DNA from: Desulfobulbus sp.
Lineage (GTDB): Bacteria; Pseudomonadota; Gammaproteobacteria; Burkholderiales; Rhodocyclaceae
Length of the DNA stretch: 9,196 bases
Direction: 5' to 3'
Assembly (NCBI GenBank): GCA_009782025.1
Contig: WQUQ01000299.1
Location: 1 to 9,196 of the forward strand
Positions within the stretch are counted from its first letter, which is position 1; every line of letters begins with the position of its first letter. The notes under the pieces are model-generated. The model did not search any database and was not told where the DNA came from. It saw only the letters and a list, made by a program, of their open reading frames with translations. The translations under genes and the position numbers were made by a program. Of this stretch, positions 1 to 7,961 are shown piece by piece.

Positions 1-1
1 A

Positions 2-42
2 GAATCCACTCGCCGCATGGATTCCGCGACTACGCGCGGAAT
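2..42. repeat. REP-like palindromic intergenic repeat
   Basis: Two adjacent inverted repeats are visible. GAATCCA (2-8) pairs with TGGATTC (18-24) around a 9-base loop. ATTCCGCG (21-28) pairs with CGCGGAAT (35-42) around a 6-base loop. They share bases 21-24, so only one hairpin can form at a time. The block TGGATTCCGCG...CGCGGAATGAC resembles the dispersed 'TGGATTCC...GGAATGAC' palindromes common between genes in many proteobacteria. No T-tract follows on either strand, so it is not a classical Rho-independent terminator. It lies just beyond the 3' end of ribD, where it could protect or trim the mRNA end. Copy number in the genome cannot be seen here. Confidence 0.45.
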
Positions 43-97
43 GACAAGCTGGTGCCGCCCGGCATACAAATAATTACCTTTTGAAATAGAAATGGAA

Positions 98-1188
<1,091 letters not shown>

Positions 1189-1192
<4 letters not shown>

Positions 1193-1653
1193 TTTTTCGC
1201 AGAGGGCGGCGAGACTTCGCGGATGGCCCGGGAGAAGGCGTCGACGTCTTCAAAATTGCGATAGACCGAAGCAAAGCGGATGTAGGCGACCTTGTCGAGT
1301 TTCTTCAACTCGCGCATCACCAGTTCGCCCAGTTGCTGCGTGCTGACCTCGCGTTCGCCGGCCGACAAGAGGCGCTCCTCGATGTCGGTCGCGGCAGCGT
1401 CGACCGCCTCGATGCTGACCGGGCGCTTCCTCAATGCCAGTTCCAGGCTGGCGCGCAGCTTGGCGCGGCTGAATTCGGCGCGCAGGCCGTTTTTCTTGAC
1501 CACCTGCGGCAACTGGATTTCGGCCCGCTCGTAGGTGGTGAAGCGCTTGTCGCAGGCCGGGCATTTGCGGCGGCGACGCACCACGTCGCCGTCGTCGTTC
1601 AACCGGGTGTCGGCGACCGCCGTGTCCTCCGCGCCGCAGAACGGGCATTTCAT
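1189..1653 (-). CDS. nrdR: Transcriptional repressor NrdR
   Basis: NrdR is a nucleotide-sensing repressor that binds NrdR boxes upstream of ribonucleotide reductase operons. The protein begins with the typical MKCPFCG. It has a four-cysteine zinc ribbon, C3/C6 and C31/C34, with the basic run RRRRKC (26-31) that belongs to the DNA-binding part. An ATP-cone domain follows at about residues 49-139, including VVKKNG (51-56), the FSRAKL segment (61-66) and the [11 protein letters not shown] signature (124-134). The length of 154 residues is standard. The gene starts 23 bp after the glyA stop and its TGA overlaps the ribD start, so the three look co-transcribed. No nrd genes and no evident NrdR box lie in this window, so its targets are elsewhere. 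The glyA-nrdR-ribD order is common in betaproteobacteria. Confidence 0.97.
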
Positions 1654-1676
1654 GATGGTTGCCCGTCAGGCAGAGA

Positions 1677-2927
1677 TCACGCGCCGTAGACCGGAAATTT
1701 CTTGCACAGCGCCGCGACCTTGGCGCGCACCGTGGCGGCGACGGTCTCGTCGTTCGGCGCGTCGAGCACGTCGGCGAGCAGGTGGGCGATCTGCTCCGCC
1801 TCCAGCTCGGTGAAGCCGCGTGTGGTCATGGCCGGCGAGCCGATGCGGATGCCGGAGGTGACGAAAGGCTTTTGCGGATCGTTGGGAATGCCGTTTTTGT
1901 TGACCGTGATGTGAGCGCGGCCGAGCGCGGCTTCGGCGTCCTTGCCGGTGAGATGCTTCGGCCGCAAATCGACCAGAAAGACGTGGCTTTCGGTGCGCCC
2001 GGAAACGATGCGCAGGCCGCGTTCCTCGCCGAGCACGGCGGCCATGACGCGGGCGTTGAGCATCACCTGTTCCTGATAACGCTTGAACTCGGGCGCAGCG
2101 GCCTCCTTGAAGGCCACGGCCTTGGCGGCGATGACGTGCATCAGCGGGCCGCCCTGCAAACCGGGGAAGATGGCGGAATTGATCGCCTTCTCGTGCTCGG
2201 CCTTCATCAGCACGACGCCGCCGCGCGGGCCGCGCAGCGTCTTGTGCGTGGTGGTGGTAACGACATCGGCATGGGGCACCGGGTTCGGGTAGAAACCGGC
2301 GGCGATCAGGCCGGCATAGTGGGCCATATCGACCCAGAAAATCGCGCCGACGGCTTTGGCGATTTTGGCGAAGCGCTCGAAGTCGATGCGCAGGGCATAG
2401 GCCGAAGCGCCGGCGATGATGATCTTCGGCTTGTGCTCGCGGGCCAGCGCTTCCATCCTGTCGTAGTCGATTTCTTCCTTGGCATTCAGCCCGTAGGAAA
2501 CGACGTTGAACCATTTGCCGGACATGTTGAGCGCCATGCCGTGCGTGAGATGCCCGCCTTCGGCGAGGCTCATGCCCATGATCGTGTCGCCGGGCCTGGC
2601 GAAGGCCATCAGCACTGCCTGGTTGGCCTGCGAGCCGGAATTGGCCTGGACGTTGGCAGCCTCGGCCCCGAACAGCGCCTTGACGCGGTCGATGGCGATC
2701 TGCTCGGCGATGTCGACATACTCGCAGCCGCCGTAATAGCGCTTGCCGGGATAGCCTTCGGCATATTTGTTGGTCAGTTGCGAGCCTTGCGCCGCCATGA
2801 CCGCGTGGGAGACGTAGTTTTCGGAAGCGATCAGTTCGATGTGTTCTTCCTGCCGCCGGTTTTCGGCCTCGATGGCTCGCCACAGGTCAGGATCAACTTT
2901 GGAGAGGGTGTCTTTCGCGGAGAACAT
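1677..2927 (-). CDS. glyA: Serine hydroxymethyltransferase GlyA
   Basis: GlyA is a cytoplasmic PLP enzyme that interconverts serine and glycine while loading a one-carbon unit onto tetrahydrofolate, feeding purine, thymidylate and methionine synthesis. Visible signatures are ELIASEN (31-37), [15 protein letters not shown] (53-67), the D200-M-A-H203 pair and the PLP lysine K229 in [14 protein letters not shown] (224-237). The [15 protein letters not shown] stretch near the C-terminus binds substrate carboxylate and folate in this family. At 416 residues it is full length. The chosen ATG is preceded by GAGG on the minus strand with a 10-base spacer. It is followed after 23 bp by nrdR, and lies 56 bp downstream of the histidine-phosphatase gene. 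I see no glycine riboswitch or other structured leader in that gap. Promoter position is unresolved. Confidence 0.98.
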   Translation of the reverse strand: MFSAKDTLSKVDPDLWRAIEAENRRQEEHIELIASENYVSHAVMAAQGSQLTNKYAEGYPGKRYYGGCEYVDIAEQIAIDRVKALFGAEAANVQANSGSQANQAVLMAFARPGDTIMGMSLAEGGHLTHGMALNMSGKWFNVVSYGLNAKEEIDYDRMEALAREHKPKIIIAGASAYALRIDFERFAKIAKAVGAIFWVDMAHYAGLIAAGFYPNPVPHADVVTTTTHKTLRGPRGGVVLMKAEHEKAINSAIFPGLQGGPLMHVIAAKAVAFKEAAAPEFKRYQEQVMLNARVMAAVLGEERGLRIVSGRTESHVFLVDLRPKHLTGKDAEAALGRAHITVNKNGIPNDPQKPFVTSGIRIGSPAMTTRGFTELEAEQIAHLLADVLDAPNDETVAATVRAKVAALCKKFPVYGA

Positions 2928-2937
2928 GGGGAGGAAG

Positions 2938-2941
2938 CCTC
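2938..2941 (-). promoter_or_regulatory. Ribosome binding site of glyA
   Basis: On the minus strand GAGG lies 10 bases before the glyA ATG. It supports this ATG as the start. It sits in the 56-bp gap after the upstream phosphatase gene, in which I found no convincing terminator. Confidence 0.5.
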
Positions 2942-2983
2942 AAGCCATTGAAAAGGGTGGAAATGCTATCACGAAGGCCGCTT

Positions 2984-3637
2984 TTATCTCAGCTCGTCGA
3001 GCGCGCCCGGCGCCAGATGGTCGGTTGCGCCCCAGTGTTCGATCGACCAGAGGCCGTCGCGGCAGGCGATCCAGTTCAGCCCGGCGTTGGGAATCAGAAA
3101 ATCGCGCGGCGCGTCGAGCGGCTTGCCCCGGACAAAGCGATTGACGATGTCGAGCACGCCGCCGTGGACAACCACCACCACATTGCGCCCCGGATGACGC
3201 GCGGCGATCCGCCGCACGGCCTCGGTGACGCGGGCGTACAGCGACTTCAGGCTCTCGCCGCTCGCGAAATCGTAATCCGGGTCGCGCGCGGCAAAGGCGG
3301 CGTAGCCGGCCGGATGATCGCGCTGCAACTCGTCGTAGGTCAGCCCCTCGAAGACGCCGTAACGCCGCTCGCGCAGCGCCGGTTCAGCCTGCGGCGGCAA
3401 GCCCAGGGCATCGCCGATGGCCTCTGCCGTCTGCCAGGCCCGCCGCAGGTCGCTGCTGTACAGCGCGGCGATGTCGGTTGCTGCCAGCCAACGGCCAACC
3501 GCCACGGCCTGACGCCGGCCGCTGGCGTTGAGATCGATGTCGGTCTGCCCCTGAATGCGCCGGACGGCGTTCCACTCGGTTTCGCCGTGGCGCACGAAGC
3601 ACAGGCGGGTCGGCGGGGGTGTCGGGATTTCCAGCAT
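2984..3637 (-). CDS. Histidine phosphatase (phosphoglycerate mutase-like)
   Basis: This is a branch-1 histidine phosphatase of the GpmB/CobC/PhoE kind, which removes phosphate from small metabolites through a phospho-histidine intermediate. Numbered from the ATG at 3637 (217 residues), the motif VRHGETEWN (15-23) carries the nucleophile H17. SSDLRRAWQTA (61-71) supplies phosphate-pocket residues, E90 in LRERRYG is the probable proton donor, and H158 in VVVHGG is the second catalytic histidine. No signal peptide is seen, so it is probably cytoplasmic. The frame stays open to a TTG at 3721, but that extension would translate straight through the terminator hairpin at 3680-3713 and has no family resemblance, so I reject it. 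No strong Shine-Dalgarno precedes the ATG. The substrate cannot be told from sequence; alpha-ribazole phosphatase, phosphoglycerate mutase-like or broad-specificity activity are all possible. Confidence 0.9.
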   Translation of the reverse strand: MLEIPTPPPTRLCFVRHGETEWNAVRRIQGQTDIDLNASGRRQAVAVGRWLAATDIAALYSSDLRRAWQTAEAIGDALGLPPQAEPALRERRYGVFEGLTYDELQRDHPAGYAAFAARDPDYDFASGESLKSLYARVTEAVRRIAARHPGRNVVVVVHGGVLDIVNRFVRGKPLDAPRDFLIPNAGLNWIACRDGLWSIEHWGATDHLAPGALDELR

Positions 3638-3679
3638 GTTGGTATCAAAATCAGTCGGGGGGCCAGCAACCGGGTTGCC

Positions 3680-3713
3680 AAAAAAACCGCCGGCTGTCTC
3701 CAGCCGGCGGTTT
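3680..3713 (-). terminator. Rho-independent terminator of lapE
   Basis: The perfect 13-bp inverted repeat AAACCGCCGGCTG (3684-3696) and CAGCCGGCGGTTT (3701-3713) encloses a 4-base loop. Read on the minus strand the loop is GAGA, a GNRA tetraloop, and the hairpin runs into seven T residues (3686-3680). It begins about 20 bases after the lapE stop. This is a textbook intrinsic terminator for minus-strand transcription coming from lapE. It ends about 40 bases before the phosphatase ATG, so that gene needs either its own promoter in the short gap or read-through. Confidence 0.92.
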
Positions 3714-3733
3714 CTGACCAAGGCGCGGCGGTC

Positions 3734-5218
3734 TTAGTGCTGCGCCGGCGCGACTCCCTTGTTCTTCACGATCTCCGCCGCCCGGGCATCGAGCACGGCC
3801 CGATCGGTGGGCGACAGCGTCACCACCTCGGGCGGGCACAGCGTGGCCAGGTCGACGGCCGCCGCATTGCCCTGCTGCACATCCCCCCCGGCGTCAAGGC
3901 GGCGCAGCCCCAGGGACTGCAACAACTGGCCCATGCCGGCATAGGTGCGCAACATGCCGAGGGAAAGATCGGCTTCATTGATGACCACATTGCGCCGCGC
4001 GGTGAATAGTTCGTTCACCGTATCGAGCAGGTCGAGCAGGGAACGCTGGCCAATGTTGAACTGGTCGCGGTAGGCCACCAGCGTGCGCTCCAGCAGGGCA
4101 ACCTGGGTCGCCAGATACTCTTTCTGGACGCGCAGACGCTGCACGTCGTTGTAGGCGATCAGCAGGGTCTGGCGGGTATCGCGGCAGGCCTTCTCGCGCA
4201 GATCCATCGCGGTGTTGCGATGTTCGGTGTACTGCCGTTCGCGGGCGCGGTCGGAACCGCCGCGGAACAGGTTCCAGTTCATCACGACTTCGACGACATT
4301 TTGCCCGTACCAGTTATAGCTGCCGAGGTAGTGCTTGGTATCGTCGGTATAGGCGCGCAGGTCGAAGCGCGGGTAGTAGGCGGCGCGGCGGACGTCGATG
4401 TCGTACTGCGCCGCGTCGACGTTCTCGACCGCCGCCAGCAAGGCCGGGTTGTTGTGATACAGGCCGCCCAGCGCGGCATCGCTGCTGGCCGGCAACATGC
4501 CGCTGAAATCGCCCGATCCCGGCTGGGCGACCGTCGCCGGCGGCGGGTTGCCGACGAGCCGCTGATAGCGCGCCGAGACATCGTGCAGATTGGCGATGTC
4601 GGTGGTCAGGTTGATTTCGGCCAGGGCCAGACGGCTGTTGGCCATTTCCAGGTCGACGCGCTTGCCGACGCCGGAGTTGACGCGCTGCGTCATCTGTTGG
4701 CTGGTCGCCTTGTGCTGCACGTAGTTGTCCTCGGCCAGACTCTCCAGCGCGCGATAGCGCGCCACGTCGAGATAGGCGCGCGCCGCTTCGAGGGCGGTGT
4801 TTTCCGAGGCATCGAGCAATTCGTAGAAGCGAACCATTTTGGCCTTGCCGAGCCGGTCGACTTCGCTGCTCGTGGCGAAGCCGTCGAACAGCATCTGGGT
4901 CAGGGTGAGGCGGTAGCCACGGCGGTTGTAGCTATTTTTTTCGGTCCCGACGGGCGGCGCATAGTCGATCTCATAACGATCCCGGCCCACCCCGGCGCTC
5001 AAATCGACCGTCGGCAGAAAACCGCCGCGGGCGACGCCGATTTCTTCGTCGGCCGCCTTGTAGGCATGCCAGCGGGCGGTGACTTCGGGACTTTGCAGGA
5101 TGGCCTGCTGCACGGCTTCCTTGAGCGTGACCGGCGCGGTCGTTTCGGCGGCGATGACCTGGCCCGCGGCAACGGCCAGCAACGCTGGCAGCAGGAATGA
5201 CTTGATCGGTTGTTTCAT
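3734..5218 (-). CDS. lapE: TolC-family outer-membrane channel, LapE-like
   Basis: This is an outer-membrane efflux/type I secretion channel protein of the TolC family. A Sec signal peptide is clear: basic start MKQPIK, hydrophobic core 8-18, and probable cleavage after residue 23 or 24. Two homologous OEP halves follow. The first starts at TLKEAVQQAI (31-40) and contains GGFLPTVDLS (65-74). The second starts near residue 247 and contains YYPRFDLRAY (281-290) and the WNLFRGG turn (315-321). The conserved QRSLLDLLDTVNELF helix is at 391-405. A tail of about 55 residues after 440 extends past the core fold and carries C461. At 494 residues it is somewhat longer than E. coli TolC. Placement back-to-back with lapG-lapD points to LapE, the pore through which a large RTX-type adhesin is secreted and anchored. 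The ABC transporter and membrane-fusion partners are not in this window, so a general efflux role is not excluded. Confidence 0.88.
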   Translation of the reverse strand: MKQPIKSFLLPALLAVAAGQVIAAETTAPVTLKEAVQQAILQSPEVTARWHAYKAADEEIGVARGGFLPTVDLSAGVGRDRYEIDYAPPVGTEKNSYNRRGYRLTLTQMLFDGFATSSEVDRLGKAKMVRFYELLDASENTALEAARAYLDVARYRALESLAEDNYVQHKATSQQMTQRVNSGVGKRVDLEMANSRLALAEINLTTDIANLHDVSARYQRLVGNPPPATVAQPGSGDFSGMLPASSDAALGGLYHNNPALLAAVENVDAAQYDIDVRRAAYYPRFDLRAYTDDTKHYLGSYNWYGQNVVEVVMNWNLFRGGSDRARERQYTEHRNTAMDLREKACRDTRQTLLIAYNDVQRLRVQKEYLATQVALLERTLVAYRDQFNIGQRSLLDLLDTVNELFTARRNVVINEADLSLGMLRTYAGMGQLLQSLGLRRLDAGGDVQQGNAAAVDLATLCPPEVVTLSPTDRAVLDARAAEIVKNKGVAPAQH

Positions 5219-5344
5219 GGCTCTTGTCCACTGTTTTGGGTAGCTCTCATTCTACATGGCTTAAAACATAATCAGGGTCGCATATCGAGACAGTTGTGTA
5301 ATATTTCATAGTATTTTCTCTTTAATCAAATTTTCCCGTTCGCC
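5219..5344. promoter_or_regulatory. Divergent lapE / lapG promoter region
   Basis: This 126-bp gap between the divergent starts is clearly more AT-rich than its surroundings, especially 5280-5337. For lapE (minus strand) a possible -10 is TAGAAT (5254-5249, five of six consensus bases), about 30 bases before the ATG, with no good -35. For lapG (plus strand) a possible pair is GAGACA (5287-5292) and TAGTAT (5309-5314) with a 16-bp spacer, each matching consensus at four of six positions. These assignments are weak. I could not recognise a specific regulator binding site. The shared region would allow joint control of the secretion pore and of the protease/receptor pair. Confidence 0.4.
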
Positions 5345-6019
5345 TTGTCCAGACACGCCGCGCCGTTTCCTCCGGGTTTTGCCGCCACGCTGTTCGCCGT
5401 ACTCCTGCTGCTCGTCCTGCCCGCCGCCTTCGGGCTGGATTTCGAGCGCATGCAGCAGACGTTGAGCAGTCGCTTCGGCAATGCGCCGCTGGCCCGCTTC
5501 GCCGACTGGAAAACGCTGGTGAACGAGGGCCGCAACCTTGACGAGAAAGAAAAACTGCGCCGGGTCAACGATTTTTTCAACCAGCGCATCGGCTTCGACG
5601 ATGACATCAGCGTCTGGGGCCAGACCGATTATTGGGCGACGCCGCTGGAAACCATCGGCATGGGCAGCGGCGACTGCGAGGATTTTTCCATCGCCAAATA
5701 CTTCTCGCTGCTGGCGATGGGCGTGCCCGTCAACAAGTTGCGTCTGGTCTATGTTCGCGCCCGCCTGAACGGCCCGGCCGGGCCGTTCCAGCAAGCGCAC
5801 ATGGTGCTCGCCTGGTATCCGACGCCGAATGCCGAACCGCTGATTCTCGACAACCTCAAGCCGGTGATTCTCCCGGCTTCGCAGCGGCCCGATCTGTCTC
5901 CGGTTTTCAGTTTCAACAGCGCCGGCCTCTGGCAAGGCACCGGCAACCAATCCAGCAAGAGCAGCCTGTCGCGCTGGCAGGATCTGCTGGCGCGCGCCCG
6001 CGCCGAAGGTTTCGAGTGA
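5345..6019 (+). CDS. lapG: LapG, periplasmic cysteine protease for adhesin release
   Basis: LapG is a bacterial transglutaminase-like cysteine protease (DUF920/peptidase C93). In P. fluorescens it cuts the N-terminal part of the adhesin LapA in the periplasm and frees the cell from its biofilm. The catalytic triad is visible as C111 in GDCEDFS, H152 in AHMVLAW and D169 in LILDN; the 17-residue H-D spacing matches the P. fluorescens enzyme. D110 and E112, flanking the cysteine, match the known calcium ligands. An N-terminal hydrophobic stretch (about 13-29, LFAVLLLLVLPAAFG) fits a signal peptide ending near residue 30. The only common start codon in frame after the upstream stop (TAG at 5309) and before the signal peptide is a TTG, without a clear Shine-Dalgarno sequence; an ATT at 5330 is the other option. 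lapD follows after 11 bp, so the two are co-transcribed. Confidence 0.93.
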   Translation: MSRHAAPFPPGFAATLFAVLLLLVLPAAFGLDFERMQQTLSSRFGNAPLARFADWKTLVNEGRNLDEKEKLRRVNDFFNQRIGFDDDISVWGQTDYWATPLETIGMGSGDCEDFSIAKYFSLLAMGVPVNKLRLVYVRARLNGPAGPFQQAHMVLAWYPTPNAEPLILDNLKPVILPASQRPDLSPVFSFNSAGLWQGTGNQSSKSSLSRWQDLLARARAEGFE

Positions 6020-6021
6020 GG
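6018..6021 (+). promoter_or_regulatory. Ribosome binding site of lapD
   Basis: GAGG overlaps the TGA stop of lapG and lies 9 bases before the lapD ATG. This supports the ATG at 6031 and links lapD translation to termination on lapG. Confidence 0.65.
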
Positions 6022-6030
6022 TAATCAAAC

Positions 6031-7959
6031 ATGTCCCTGTTTCGTCAGATCTGGCTGGCCGTCATCGTCAGCGCGCTGATCGCCTTTGCCGGCAGCTTCG
6101 CCGTCAGCATGGTGGCGGCGCGCCTCTACCTGACCCATCAGCTCGCCATCAAGAACAACGACAACGCCGCTTCGCTGGCCCTGTCGATGTCGCAACTGGA
6201 CAAGGATCCGGTGACCGTCGAGCTTCAGGTGGCGGCGGTGTTCGACAGCGGCCAGTACCAGGTGGTGCGGGTCATCGATCCGAACGGCGCGGTGATGATC
6301 GAGAAAATCGGCCCGGCCCCGGTCGGCGAGGTGCCGGAATGGTTCGTGCGCATCTTCCCGATCGTCTCGCAACCGGGCCGGGCGCAGGTATCCAGCGGCT
6401 GGAGCCAGTTCGGCACGGTCGAACTCGTCAGCCACAGCCATTTCGCCCATCTCGCCCTGTGGCAACAAGCGCGCAACCTGTTGCTGTGGTTCCTCTTTGG
6501 CGGCCTCTTCGTGGGCTTGCTGGCCGTGCGTTTTTTGCGCAACAACATCAAACGTCCGCTCAATGCCGTCGTCAACCAAGCGGCGGCCATCAGCGAAAAA
6601 CGCTTCATCCGCATTGCCGAGCCGCGGCCGCCGGAACTGAGAAGCGTGGTCCGCGCGATGAACGCCATGGTCGAGCGCCTGAAGGCCCTGTTCGAGAAAG
6701 AAGCCGAGCGCCTCGAAGCGCTGCGCCGCGAAGCCACGCTCGATCCCCTGACCGGCCTGGCCAATCGCGCCTATTTCCTGAATCAACTCGACGCCGCGCT
6801 CGGCAGCGACGACGCGCCGCCGACCGGCAGCCTGCTGCTGTTGCGCGTCGCCGACCTGGCCGGCATCAATCGCCGTCTCGGTCGCGAGCTGGCCGACGAA
6901 TTGCTGCGCCGCCTCGGCATAACCCTGCAAGAGCACGCCGCCGGCTATCCGGGCGGGGCCGCCGCCCGTCTCAATGGCGCCGATTTTGCCCTGCTGCTGC
7001 CCGGCCTGGCCGAGCCGGCGCCGGTTGCCGAGCGCCTGTTGACCACCTTCGGCGAACTGGTCTCGGCCGGCCTGATCGATGGCGAACGCATCGGCCACAT
7101 CGCCAGCAGCCTTTATCTGCATGACCAGCCCATCGGCGCGCTGCTGGCCCGCCTCGACAGCGCCCTGGCCACCGCCGAAGGACAGGGCGCGCTTGCCTGG
7201 AGCCGCGCCGAAAGCGGCGATTCCACGCAGGCAACGACCAGCGCCGACTGGCGCAAACTGCTCGACGGAGCGATCCAGACCCAGCGCCTGCGCCTGATCG
7301 AATTCCCGGTCGCCGACAGCCGCGGCCAACTGCTCCATCTCGAATGCCCGCTGCGCCTGCAAGCGGTGGAAGGCGGCGAATGGCTGGCCGCCGGCAGCTT
7401 CATGCCGATGGCCTCGCGTCTGGCGATGACCGCCGAGCTTGATCTCGCCGCCGTCCGCCTGGCGCTCGAACGAATTGCCGCCGGTACTCCGGCGGTGGCG
7501 GTCAATCTCTCCGGCGAGTCGATCATCGACGCCCATTTCTGCAATCGCCTGCTGGCCCAGATCGGCGCCCGCAAAGAACTGGCGCCGCGCCTGTGGCTGG
7601 AAATCTCCGAGGTCGGCGTTTTTCGCCACTTCCCGGCCTTCCAGATTTTCTGCAACGCCCTGCGGCCGCTCGGCTGCCGCCTCGGCATCGAGCATTTCGG
7701 CCGCCAGTTCAGCGAAATCGGCCGCCTGCACGACATCGGCCTCGATTATCTCAAGGTCGACGCCAGCTTCATCCGCGCCGTCGATAGCCAGCCGGGCAAT
7801 CAGGCTTTCCTCAAGGGCTTGTGCGACATCGCCCACAACATCGGCCTGACCGTCATCGCCGAGGGCGTGCACAGCGCCGCCGAACTGGCCATCCTGCCGC
7901 AACTCGGCTTCGACGGCGCGACCGGCCCGGCCATCCCGCGCGAGAGGGGTGAGCACTGA
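6031..7959 (+). CDS. lapD: LapD, c-di-GMP receptor with degenerate GGDEF-EAL
   Basis: LapD is the inner-membrane switch that binds cytoplasmic c-di-GMP and then sequesters LapG in the periplasm, keeping the adhesin on the surface. Order of parts: TM1 (about 8-30); a periplasmic LapD/MoxY-type domain (31-147) with W124 in SSGW, at the position of the LapG-binding tryptophan (W125) of P. fluorescens; TM2 (about 148-168); HAMP (about 168-222) and a signalling helix; a GGDEF domain starting at DPLTGLANR (238-246); an EAL domain (about 410-635). The GGDEF motif is NGADF (315-319) and no inhibitory-site RxxD precedes it. The EAL motif reads ECPLRL (438-443), and the metal-binding DDFG is IEHFG (553-557), so neither cyclase nor phosphodiesterase activity is expected. 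N492, E524, K575 and E611 are kept, the last probably equivalent to the ligand-binding E617 of P. fluorescens. The length of 642 fits the family. Confidence 0.94.
   Translation: MSLFRQIWLAVIVSALIAFAGSFAVSMVAARLYLTHQLAIKNNDNAASLALSMSQLDKDPVTVELQVAAVFDSGQYQVVRVIDPNGAVMIEKIGPAPVGEVPEWFVRIFPIVSQPGRAQVSSGWSQFGTVELVSHSHFAHLALWQQARNLLLWFLFGGLFVGLLAVRFLRNNIKRPLNAVVNQAAAISEKRFIRIAEPRPPELRSVVRAMNAMVERLKALFEKEAERLEALRREATLDPLTGLANRAYFLNQLDAALGSDDAPPTGSLLLLRVADLAGINRRLGRELADELLRRLGITLQEHAAGYPGGAAARLNGADFALLLPGLAEPAPVAERLLTTFGELVSAGLIDGERIGHIASSLYLHDQPIGALLARLDSALATAEGQGALAWSRAESGDSTQATTSADWRKLLDGAIQTQRLRLIEFPVADSRGQLLHLECPLRLQAVEGGEWLAAGSFMPMASRLAMTAELDLAAVRLALERIAAGTPAVAVNLSGESIIDAHFCNRLLAQIGARKELAPRLWLEISEVGVFRHFPAFQIFCNALRPLGCRLGIEHFGRQFSEIGRLHDIGLDYLKVDASFIRAVDSQPGNQAFLKGLCDIAHNIGLTVIAEGVHSAAELAILPQLGFDGATGPAIPRERGEH
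7945..7952 (+). promoter_or_regulatory. Ribosome binding site of the CYTH-CHAD gene
   Basis: AGGGGTGA, close to the Shine-Dalgarno consensus, lies 9 bases before the ATG at 7962 and within the last codons of lapD (encoding RERGE). It fixes the start of the next gene and indicates translational coupling to lapD. Confidence 0.7.
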
Positions 7960-7961
7960 GC

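Noticed and set aside
1..97. Gene fragment or Rho-independent terminator at the left edge
   Set aside because: There is no coding frame with support, and the hairpins lack a T-tract. The region is better read as a palindromic repeat.
1659..2951. Plus-strand open frame of 430 codons opposite glyA
   Set aside because: It mirrors glyA, which is certain from its active-site motifs. The antisense translation shows no recognisable domain.
2928..2983. Possible terminator or riboswitch between the phosphatase gene and glyA
   Set aside because: No stable hairpin with a T-tract and no glycine or folate riboswitch core could be found in these 56 bases.
4220..5200. Plus-strand open frame of 326 codons opposite lapE
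   Set aside because: It is antisense to a TolC-family gene with a signal peptide and two OEP halves. No ribosome site or family motif supports it.
5306..6028. Minus-strand frame of 240 codons opposite lapG
   Set aside because: lapG carries a full catalytic triad and a signal peptide, whereas this frame has no recognisable motif and would also cover the divergent promoter region.
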